A stretch of DNA of 5,429 nt from an uncultured Coriobacteriaceae bacterium (GTDB lineage Bacteria; Actinomycetota; Coriobacteriia; Coriobacteriales; Atopobiaceae). The notes below the pieces were generated by a model. It saw only the letters and a list, made by a program, of their open reading frames with translations, was not told the DNA's origin and made no database searches. Of this stretch, positions 1 through 5,429 are shown in pieces. Positions within the stretch are counted from its first letter, which is position 1. Every line of letters begins with the position of its first letter. The stretch is from the NCBI GenBank assembly GCA_902766805.1, contig CACXFF010000101.1, positions 1-5,429 of the forward strand, in the 5' to 3' direction. The position numbers and the translations under genes were made by a program.

Positions 1-1
1 C

Positions 2-2230
2 GCCGTCTACACCCGCGGCCTGCCCCTGCGCGAAAAAGTGCAGGCATACGGCCTGGCGCTGGTCTTCCTCGTGTTGCTCTACGACTCACCGGCGGGCCTG
101 GTCTTCTACTGGACCTGCAACCAGGTCTTCTCGCTCGTGAAGAGCGCCGTCGCCAAGCTCGGGGAGCGCTCCGAGCGCCTGGGTGCCATCGCGGCCGCCT
201 TCAGCAGCGCAGCCGCCGGCGCGTGGCTCGTCAATTGCGGCACGCCGCTCGGCTGGTGGCTCGTCGCTGGCGGGGTCTGCATCCTCATCGCCAAGCGTCG
301 TGCGCTCATCTCCAACCTCGCGGCCAAGCCCGGCGGTCCCCGTCGCTCCCTGTGGCCCGACAAGCCCGAACGCCCCGTCTCTTACACGACGCAGTTCCTC
401 CTGGCGACTGGCCTGCTGGCGCTGCTCTTTGGCCTGCTTGTCCCCTCGGCCGTCATCGCCGCCTCGCCCACGGAGTTCCTGAGTCCTTGGGACGCGTCCG
501 CTCCTGGCGGCTACCTCGTCCACACCGTGTGCGTGTGCCTGGGCTTCTTCGTCCTGTGGCCCAGCGTGTACTACTTCCTTGCCGCCCCGAGCCATCGCCG
601 CGTCTTTGCGCTGGTCGCGACGCTGCTTGCCGTGGCCGCGGTGGTCTCGTACTTCTTCTTTGGCAAGGAGCTCGGCCTCATCTCGCCCGAGCTCGTCTTC
701 GACGGCAACATCCGCTACCCCGCCCACGAGATTATCGTCAACAACATCGCCATGACGCTCGTCGTGATCGTCAGCGTGCTCGTGTGGTTCAAGTTCAACC
801 GCGCGGTGCCGTCGGTCCTGGCCATCGTCGCCGTGGCGGTCTGCATCATGGGCGTGAGCAACGTCTTCGCCAGCAACGCGGCCCTGGCCGACGCGCGGGC
901 GGGCGGCGCGCAGGAGTCGGAGCTCTTCGAGTCCGACGGCACGCCCAAAAAGCTCCTGCACCTCTCCAAGACCGGCCGCAACGTCATCGTGCTTTTCGAG
1001 GACCGTGCCGTCGCCGGCCTGCTTCCGCGCATCTTCATGGAGTCGCCCGAGCTCCAGGAGAAGTTCGACGGCTTCACCTTCTATCCCAACACGCTGTCCT
1101 ATGGCGGCCACACGATCTTTGGCTCGCCGGCGCTTTTCGGCGGCTACGAGTACACGCCCACGGCCATCAACGAGCGTGACGACGAGGCCATGGTCGACAA
1201 GCACAACGAGGCGCTCAAGCTCATGCCGCAGCTCTTCTCGCAGAACGGCTATCACGCGAGCGTGGTGAACCCGCCCTTCGCCAACTACCAGTGGATTCCC
1301 GATGTCTCCATCTACGACGGCATGCAGGACGTGGAGGCCTACTCGCTGCGCGAGGCCTACAACGGCATCGTGCGCGAGCGCCACAACGTGCGTCAGACCA
1401 AAGACATGTACCGCACCTTCGTCTTTTACTCCCTGCTCCGCGGCCTGCCGGAGGCGTGGCAGCAGGGTTGGCACGACAACGGCAACTACCTCTCCGCCCA
1501 GCCCACGCCCGAGCTGCACGAGTCGTTCCTCACCGAATACGCCGACCTCGAGATGCTGCCCGAGATCACGGATGCCGACAGCGACGAACAGGGCTTCGTG
1601 CTCTTTGGCAACGCCGCGCCGCACGAGCCCAACCTGCTGCAGATGCCCGACTACGAGATCGCCGCGCACGTGGACAACTCCGCCTACGGCAACCCCACGC
1701 AGGTCCACATCCCGGGTCAGCTCGCGATGAGCGACGACTGGTACACCGAGCAGCACTACCACGTGAACGCCGCGACCTACCGCAAGATCGCCGATTGGTT
1801 CGACTACCTGCGCGCCGAAGGCGTCTACGACAACTCGCGCATCATCATCGTGGCCGACCACGGTTCCACCCAGCACCTGTTCCCCGCGCTGGAGTTCTAT
1901 CCTGACTTGTACGCTGGCCGCTTCACGCCGCTGCTCATGGTCAAGGATTTCGATGCCCACGGCTTCACGACCGACGAGACCTTCATGACCAACGCCGACA
2001 CCCCGACGCTGGCCCTGCAGGGCATCGTCGACAACCCCGTCAACCCCTACACGGGCAAGCCCATCAACAGCGACGAAAAGACCGCGCACGACCAGATCGT
2101 CACGACCTCGGTCAACTGGGAGACGCGCAACCAGGCGCCCACGCAGTTCATCGTCAACGCCCCTTGGTACGCGGTGCACGACAACGTCTACTACGCGCAC
2201 AACTGGAGGAAAGTCGAGGTGGAGCAATGA
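2..2230 (+). CDS. YidC-like membrane region fused to LtaS-type sulfatase-superfamily phosphotransferase (5' partial)
   Basis: The frame is open to the window's left edge, so the start is missing; a GTG at 38 is probably internal. 742 residues are visible (residue 1 at base 2). Residues 14-48 carry an aromatic/hydrophobic stretch with DSPAGLVFYWTCNQ (28-41), resembling the last transmembrane segment of YidC/Oxa1 insertases (PAGLxxYWxxxN). About five to seven further hydrophobic segments lie between 60 and 290. An extracytoplasmic domain follows from about 324. It has a beta-strand ending in FED (E333/D334), GGHT with candidate nucleophile T371, PHEP (H541), QHYH (H585, H587) and VADHG (D619, H620), then PLLMVKDF and NPVNPYTGKPIN near the C terminus. 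This order fits the alkaline-phosphatase/sulfatase superfamily, LtaS-like branch, whose members use a metal-bound Thr to transfer phosphoglycerol. Substrate and reaction are inferred: polymerising or decorating a teichoic-acid-like polymer. The neighbouring CDP-glycerol transferase supports this. Family assignment of the catalytic domain is strong; the YidC call rests on the short in-window part. Confidence 0.85.
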   Translation, partial: AVYTRGLPLREKVQAYGLALVFLVLLYDSPAGLVFYWTCNQVFSLVKSAVAKLGERSERLGAIAAAFSSAAAGAWLVNCGTPLGWWLVAGGVCILIAKRRALISNLAAKPGGPRRSLWPDKPERPVSYTTQFLLATGLLALLFGLLVPSAVIAASPTEFLSPWDASAPGGYLVHTVCVCLGFFVLWPSVYYFLAAPSHRRVFALVATLLAVAAVVSYFFFGKELGLISPELVFDGNIRYPAHEIIVNNIAMTLVVIVSVLVWFKFNRAVPSVLAIVAVAVCIMGVSNVFASNAALADARAGGAQESELFESDGTPKKLLHLSKTGRNVIVLFEDRAVAGLLPRIFMESPELQEKFDGFTFYPNTLSYGGHTIFGSPALFGGYEYTPTAINERDDEAMVDKHNEALKLMPQLFSQNGYHASVVNPPFANYQWIPDVSIYDGMQDVEAYSLREAYNGIVRERHNVRQTKDMYRTFVFYSLLRGLPEAWQQGWHDNGNYLSAQPTPELHESFLTEYADLEMLPEITDADSDEQGFVLFGNAAPHEPNLLQMPDYEIAAHVDNSAYGNPTQVHIPGQLAMSDDWYTEQHYHVNAATYRKIADWFDYLRAEGVYDNSRIIIVADHGSTQHLFPALEFYPDLYAGRFTPLLMVKDFDAHGFTTDETFMTNADTPTLALQGIVDNPVNPYTGKPINSDEKTAHDQIVTTSVNWETRNQAPTQFIVNAPWYAVHDNVYYAHNWRKVEVEQ
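2216..2221 (+). promoter_or_regulatory. Ribosome binding site deciding the start of the glycerophosphotransferase gene
   Basis: GAGGTG lies five bases before the ATG at 2227 and matches the anti-Shine-Dalgarno complement (GGAGGTGA) well. A second purine run, GGAGGA (2205-2210), lies further upstream. This supports starting at 2227 rather than at upstream in-frame GTG codons such as 2164, which would place extra hydrophilic residues before the IDPGTGS membrane segment. The site is inside the end of the preceding gene, and the ATGA overlap (2227-2230) suggests translational coupling. Confidence 0.75.
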
Positions 2231-3558
2231 TCCCGCACACGCTCACCCCCGCGCTCGACTACATCGACCCGGGCACCGGCAGCATGCTTTTCGCCCTGCT
2301 GATCGGCCTGGTCGGCGTGGCGCAGTTCGGCCTGAAGGGCCTGCTGATCAAGGCCAAGTTCCGCCTGTCGGGCGGCAGGGACGAGGGGCACGCTGCCGAT
2401 GCGCTGCCGCTCGTGATCTTCTCCGACCACAAGCGCTACTGGAAGAACTTCGACCCGGTGTGTCGCGAGCTCGACCGGCGCGGCATCGACGTGACCTATC
2501 TGACCGCCAGCCCAGACGATCCCGTGCTCGACGGCCCCTACCCGCACATCCACGGGGAGTTCATCGGTGAGGGCAACCGCGCCTTTGCCCGCATGAACCT
2601 GCTCAACGCCACCATGGTGCTCGCCACCACGCCCGGCCTGCAGGTCTATCAGTGGAAGCGCTCCAAGGGTGTGACCTGGTACACCCACATGCAGCATGGT
2701 GCCAACGAGATGACGACCTATCGCATGTTCGGCCTGGACTACTACGACGCGCTGCTGGTCTCCGGCCAATACCAGATTGATGACACGCGTGCGCTCGAGG
2801 CTTTGCGCGAGCTGCCTGCCAAGGAGATGGAGCTGGTGGGCATCCCGTACTTCGACGACATCGTGGACCGTGTCCGTGCGGCAGGCCCCGTGCCGGAGCA
2901 CCCCACCACCGTGCTCGTGGCGCCTTCCTGGGGTGACAGCGCGATCTTCAAGCGCTTCGGGCCGTCGATTCTGGGCGACCTGCTCGCTACGGGTTACCAC
3001 ATCGTCGTGCGACCGCACCCGCAGTCCTTCATCACCGAGACCGACATGATCGAGGCGGTCATGGCCGAGTACCCGGCCAGCGAGCAGCTGGAGTGGAACA
3101 CCGACCTGGACAACTTCGACGTGATGCTGCGCTCCGACATCCTCATCTCCGACTTCTCGGGCACGATCTACGAGTTCTCCCTGGCCTTCGACAAGCCGGT
3201 GATCTGCGTGGACACGCATTTCGACGAGAGTCCCTACGACGCGTGCTGGCTCGACACGCCGCGCTGGTCGACCACGGCCATTCCGCGCCTGGGCGGTTGG
3301 CTCAACGACGACAACCGCGGCCAGCTCAAGGAGCTCATCGACGCGTGCTTGGACGACGAGGGGTTCCGCGCGGGCAGGCGCGAGGTCGCGGCCGAGACCT
3401 GGGTGTATCCGGGGGAGGGCGCCGTGCGCGTGGCGGACTATCTGGAGGCCAAATACCACGAGCTCACGGGCGGGTCGTTGCGCGAGCCGGGCGCGCGGGA
3501 TGACGAAGGGGAGCAGAACACCCCAGGTGTCGAAAGCGCCCAAGCCTCTGCCGACTAA
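2227..3558 (+). CDS. CDP-glycerol glycerophosphotransferase (TagB/TagF family) with N-terminal DPGTGS membrane anchor
   Basis: 443 residues. It probably transfers glycerol-phosphate from CDP-glycerol to a membrane-linked or growing polymer at the cytoplasmic face, as in wall teichoic acid synthesis. Residues 11-20 contain YIDPGTGSM, followed by a hydrophobic helix to about 41: a short membrane anchor. The catalytic region (about 60-410) is a GT-B-like Glyphos_transf domain: THMQHG (H154, H157), LVGIPYFD (203-210), VAPSWGDS (231-238), VRPHPQS (261-267) and ISDFSGTIYEF (307-317) followed by DKPVI. These are the family's conserved blocks, including the His of RPHP and the S/TD(F/Y)S motif near the CDP-glycerol site. 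The last ~30 residues (from about 414) are hydrophilic, rich in E, A, Q and D, and run into a repeat region. The start at 2227 overlaps the upstream stop by four bases and has a good ribosome binding site. Whether it acts as primase or polymerase cannot be told from sequence. TagF polymerases are usually longer, so a priming or single-addition/decorating role is plausible. Confidence 0.92.
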   Translation: MIPHTLTPALDYIDPGTGSMLFALLIGLVGVAQFGLKGLLIKAKFRLSGGRDEGHAADALPLVIFSDHKRYWKNFDPVCRELDRRGIDVTYLTASPDDPVLDGPYPHIHGEFIGEGNRAFARMNLLNATMVLATTPGLQVYQWKRSKGVTWYTHMQHGANEMTTYRMFGLDYYDALLVSGQYQIDDTRALEALRELPAKEMELVGIPYFDDIVDRVRAAGPVPEHPTTVLVAPSWGDSAIFKRFGPSILGDLLATGYHIVVRPHPQSFITETDMIEAVMAEYPASEQLEWNTDLDNFDVMLRSDILISDFSGTIYEFSLAFDKPVICVDTHFDESPYDACWLDTPRWSTTAIPRLGGWLNDDNRGQLKELIDACLDDEGFRAGRREVAAETWVYPGEGAVRVADYLEAKYHELTGGSLREPGARDDEGEQNTPGVESAQASAD

Positions 3559-3665
3559 GCAACTGATACCCAAGCTGGCCAAGCTTCTGCCGAGTAGGAG
3601 TGCAACCCAAGCCATCCACGCTCAAGCCGCTGACACCCAAGCCTCTGCCGAGCGGGGCTTGGGTG
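3539..3665. repeat. Degenerate CCCAAGCC(T)CTGCCGA repeats across the gene end and intergenic region
   Basis: CCCAAGCCTCTGCCGA occurs exactly at 3539-3554 and 3636-3651. A close copy, CCAAGCTTCTGCCGA, is at 3579-3593. Shorter pieces are at 3569 (CCCAAGCTGG), 3606 (CCCAAGCC) and 3622 (TCAAGCC at 3622-3628, preceded by C). Copy one is the end of the glycerophosphotransferase gene (AQASAD, then TAA at 3556). Copy two, 39 bases on and in the same frame, reads GQASAE then TAG at 3595. The third full copy is 58 bases further and out of that frame; read in its own frame it again gives TQASAE, but an Arg codon replaces the stop. The copies look like duplications of the gene's 3' end that have since diverged. 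Confidence 0.75.
3634..3665. terminator. Stem-loop in convergent intergenic region, candidate bidirectional terminator
   Basis: CACCCAAGCCTC (3634-3645) pairs with GGGGCTTGGGTG (3654-3665): 12 base pairs with one T-G wobble, around an 8-base loop. It sits between the stop at 3558 (plus) and the stop of the convergent gene (its last codon ends at 3694 on the minus strand), the right place to stop both transcripts. No T-tract follows on either strand, so it is not a textbook intrinsic terminator. It may act with Rho or simply protect 3' ends. The rest of the 135-base gap contains the repeats and no other gene I can support. Confidence 0.45.
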
Positions 3666-3693
3666 CTCGTTCGGCGCCATCGACGCCGCGCGC

Positions 3694-5349
3694 CTAGTCC
3701 GCAGCCTCCTGCTCGCGCTGCTTCTGCGCCTCTTTCCACGCGCGCTTGTTGTCGTACATGTTCTTGTCGGCACGGCGTACGACCTCGTCGGGGTCGCGGT
3801 CGTCGAGCGGGTTGTACGTGGCGATGCCTATGGCGACGTGCACCTCTTCCCAGGGCTGGGTTGCCGCGGCCGTGACCTCTGCGCTCTTCGAGCGGAATCG
3901 CTCGGCCAATGCGTCGCGCCGGCGGTAGTCGCTATCACGCAGGATCACGGAGAACTCGTCGCCGCCGATGCGGAAGACCGGGCTGTGCTCGAAGACCTCG
4001 CAGATGAGCGTGCAGGCCGTCCGCAGGTAGATGTCGCCCTTGTCGTGGCCGTGTCGGTCGTTGATCTCCTTCAGGCCGTTGCAGTCGAAGATGACGACGC
4101 CGTACTCGATGGGTTGGCCTGCCTCCTCGGCTTCGGTCTGCAGCTCGCGCAGCGAGATGTCGAAGGCGCCTTTGTTGTGGACCGACGTGAGCGCGTCGGC
4201 GTAGGCCAGGCTGTTGAGGTCCTCGATGTAGTTCTTCAGGTGACTTGTGAGCTTGTTGAACGCTTTGGTGAGCAGGCCGATCTCGTCGTCCTTGTCGTAG
4301 CTGAGCTCGATCTCGTAGTTGCCGTCGTTGACCTGCTCGGCAGCCACGGTCAGCTCGTGCAGAGGCTCGGTGATCTGCTTGGCGAAGCGCGCGGTGACGG
4401 CGATGGCAGCCAGCAGCAGCACGAGCGACAGGATGATCACGTTGACGATCAGCTGGTTCAAACCGGCGTTGATCTCCGCTATGGGGACGGTCACCACCAG
4501 GTACGCGCCGTTGTTCAGAGGCAGCGACACGGCCTTCTTCTGCACGCCCTCGAACTCATAGGTGCAGAAGGATCCGTCGCCCAACAAGCCCGCAGGTACC
4601 TCGGGCAGCTCCTCTTTGGGCAGGGTGGTGACGTCGATGTGGGGGTGGTAGACGAGCTGGCCTTTGCTGTCACAGACAAAAGCGTAGCCGTTGTCGTAGA
4701 GCTTGATGTTGTTCACCTGCTCGGCCATCTTGCTGTAGTCGAGCTCGATGCCCAGCACACCGATGAACTGGTCGTTCCACACGACCGGCTCGTTGTAGGA
4801 AATCACGCGCACGTCCAGATTGTCGGTGATGTACGGCGGCAGCCAGATGCCCTCGCCCGTGGCCTTGGGTACGGTGAACCACACGAGCTGTGAGGTGTCG
4901 TTGGTGTCGTAGAGCGTGAGGTCGGTGGGCGTGTGACCCTCGAAACCGCGTCCGTTCAGGTTGGTGTACCAAAAGCCCGTGTCCTGCGTGGAGACGCTGG
5001 GGTCGATGCGGTAGTAATAGGTGAGCACGCCCAAAGTCTGCTTGGCCATCTCCCCAAAGATCCTGCGCGCGTGGTCCAGGTGCGTGACCAGGGTCTCGTG
5101 GTCGAGGCGCTCGATCTCGTCCAGGTCGGAGCTCACGTAGGACGACACCATCTTCACCGACTGTTCCACGCTGCCAAAGTATGAGTCGAGGTTCTTCTCG
5201 CCCGTCTGGCAAAGCAGCATGAGGGTCTGCTCTGCGCTGCTGTTGCCAAGGTTGCGGATGGCGACGACACCCAACAGCGTGGCGCACACCATGGCGACGA
5301 CCAACGCGCTCACCGTGAGCATGGTGATTTGTGATCGTATGGACTTCAT
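3694..5349 (-). CDS. Membrane-bound diguanylate cyclase: Cache sensor, HAMP, GGDEF
   Basis: 551 residues starting MKSIRSQ. It makes cyclic di-GMP from two GTP on the cytoplasmic side in response to an external signal. In order: transmembrane helix about 10-31; extracytoplasmic double-Cache-type domain about 35-295 (GFWYTN at 125-130, WLPPYI at 169-174, VISYNEPVV at 182-190, GVLGIELDYS at 197-206, GYAFVCDSKGQLVYHP at 221-236); second transmembrane helix about 299-319; HAMP about 320-373 (ITEPLHELT, DEIGLL); short linker; GGDEF domain about 377-545. The catalytic domain looks active: DALTSVHNKGAFD (385-397), metal ligand D422 in FDCNGLKEIND, HGHDKGD (433-439), GGDEF exactly at 462-466, and ADKNMYDNKRAWK near the end. 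The RxxD inhibitory site expected at 453-456 reads FEHS, so classical product inhibition is probably absent. The frame is open upstream to 5409 and beyond. I chose the ATG at 5349 because it places a basic N terminus just before the first helix. The next in-frame ATG upstream is at 5370. Ligand unknown. Confidence 0.95.
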   Translation of the reverse strand: MKSIRSQITMLTVSALVVAMVCATLLGVVAIRNLGNSSAEQTLMLLCQTGEKNLDSYFGSVEQSVKMVSSYVSSDLDEIERLDHETLVTHLDHARRIFGEMAKQTLGVLTYYYRIDPSVSTQDTGFWYTNLNGRGFEGHTPTDLTLYDTNDTSQLVWFTVPKATGEGIWLPPYITDNLDVRVISYNEPVVWNDQFIGVLGIELDYSKMAEQVNNIKLYDNGYAFVCDSKGQLVYHPHIDVTTLPKEELPEVPAGLLGDGSFCTYEFEGVQKKAVSLPLNNGAYLVVTVPIAEINAGLNQLIVNVIILSLVLLLAAIAVTARFAKQITEPLHELTVAAEQVNDGNYEIELSYDKDDEIGLLTKAFNKLTSHLKNYIEDLNSLAYADALTSVHNKGAFDISLRELQTEAEEAGQPIEYGVVIFDCNGLKEINDRHGHDKGDIYLRTACTLICEVFEHSPVFRIGGDEFSVILRDSDYRRRDALAERFRSKSAEVTAAATQPWEEVHVAIGIATYNPLDDRDPDEVVRRADKNMYDNKRAWKEAQKQREQEAAD

Positions 5350-5361
5350 GGTGTGGCGGGT

Positions 5362-5368
5362 CCCCCCC
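5362..5368 (-). promoter_or_regulatory. G7 tract in the leader of the diguanylate cyclase gene, possible weak ribosome binding site
   Basis: On the minus strand seven consecutive G bases, followed by A, lie 12 bases before the chosen ATG (5349). This is the only purine-rich run in reach and could serve as a poor, somewhat distant Shine-Dalgarno sequence. It also overlaps an alternative in-frame start (ATG at 5370-5368, then GGG GGG ACC). If that start were used, the tract would be inside the coding frame. No better ribosome binding site is visible for any candidate start. Confidence 0.35.
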
Positions 5369-5381
5369 ATGCGTATTTTGT

Positions 5382-5418
5382 GTGGGCATGAGGCGGTGGC
5401 GGAGCTCATGCGTGGGCA
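5382..5418. promoter_or_regulatory. Small inverted and direct repeats upstream of the diguanylate cyclase gene
   Basis: GCATGAG (5386-5392) and CTCATGC (5405-5411) form a perfect 7-base inverted repeat around a 12-base centre. GTGGGCA occurs directly repeated at 5382-5388 and 5412-5418. An A/T-rich patch (AAAATA on the minus strand, about 5373-5379) lies between this and the start and could hold a -10 element, though no convincing -35/-10 pair is seen. Possible operator for the diguanylate cyclase gene; the window ends too soon to see the whole promoter. Confidence 0.25.
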
Positions 5419-5429
5419 GACAGTCGAAA

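Noticed and set aside
38..40. GTG at 38 as the start of the LtaS-like gene
   Set aside because: The frame is open upstream to the window edge and the GTG falls just before a YidC-like helix pair. It has no ribosome binding site upstream, so the gene almost certainly begins outside the window.
86..2227. A 713-codon open frame on the minus strand opposite the LtaS-like gene
   Set aside because: Its composition (dominated by V, R, D, H, G) and lack of any recognisable motif are typical of the antisense frame of a GC-rich gene. The plus strand has clear catalytic motifs over the same bases.
3572..3586. Small hairpin AAGCT/AGCTT with a 5-base loop
   Set aside because: The stem is only five base pairs and is a by-product of the CCAAGCT repeats. 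It is too weak to call a terminator.
2191..3615. A 474-codon open frame on the minus strand opposite the glycerophosphotransferase gene
   Set aside because: It has the same antisense composition bias and no domain, and the plus-strand gene is certain.
3539..3651. CRISPR-like array
   Set aside because: The repeats are degenerate, the spacing is irregular (40 and 57 bases between the three long copies), and there are no uniform unique spacers.
3500..3697. A 65-codon plus-strand frame spanning the intergenic region
   Set aside because: Its start lies inside the glycerophosphotransferase gene, it has no clear ribosome binding site, and its content is just the repeat region. Part of it matches the gene's tail repeats in another frame, so decay or duplication explains it better than a small gene.
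3838..4893. A 351-codon plus-strand open frame inside the diguanylate cyclase gene
   Set aside because: It is very rich in V, L, D and Q without motifs and lies wholly within the well-supported GGDEF/Cache gene on the other strand.

Overview
The window is a GC-rich bacterial segment with tightly packed genes and strong third-position G/C use. Two features suggest a high-GC Gram-positive, and a member of the Coriobacteriia (Collinsella/Olsenella/Atopobium-like) is my best guess: the cell-surface phosphoglycerol-polymer genes, and the style of the GGDEF protein. This is an inference from protein style. No rRNA or marker gene is present to confirm it.

Layout. (1) Positions 2-2230, plus strand: the 3' part of a large membrane-protein gene whose start lies left of the window. 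It begins inside what looks like the last transmembrane part of a YidC/Oxa1-type domain. It continues through several more membrane segments and ends in an extracytoplasmic alkaline-phosphatase/sulfatase-superfamily domain of the lipoteichoic-acid-synthase (LtaS) type. (2) Positions 2227-3558, plus strand, overlapping the first gene by ATGA: a CDP-glycerol glycerophosphotransferase (TagB/TagF family). An N-terminal membrane anchor carrying an IDPGTGS motif precedes the catalytic domain. (3) Positions 3559-3693: a short convergent intergenic region filled with degenerate CCCAAGC repeats and a 12-bp hairpin. (4) Positions 3694-5349, minus strand: a complete membrane-bound diguanylate cyclase (Cache sensor, HAMP, GGDEF). 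(5) Positions 5350-5429: its upstream region, with a G7 tract and small inverted and direct repeats.

How the genes fit together. The first two genes look translationally coupled and probably act on one pathway. The glycerophosphotransferase would use CDP-glycerol on the cytoplasmic side, and the LtaS-like protein would move or hydrolyse phosphoglycerol (or a similar phosphodiester) outside the membrane. Together they would build or decorate a teichoic-acid-like surface polymer. The diguanylate cyclase is transcribed towards them and is a separate unit: it would sense an extracellular ligand and make cyclic di-GMP. Nothing in the sequence ties it to the surface-polymer genes.

The most unusual points are the apparent YidC-like/LtaS-like fusion, the DPGTGS anchor fused to the glycerophosphotransferase, and the repeated 3' end of the second gene. 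In that repeat, at least two copies carry their own stop codon at the same place.
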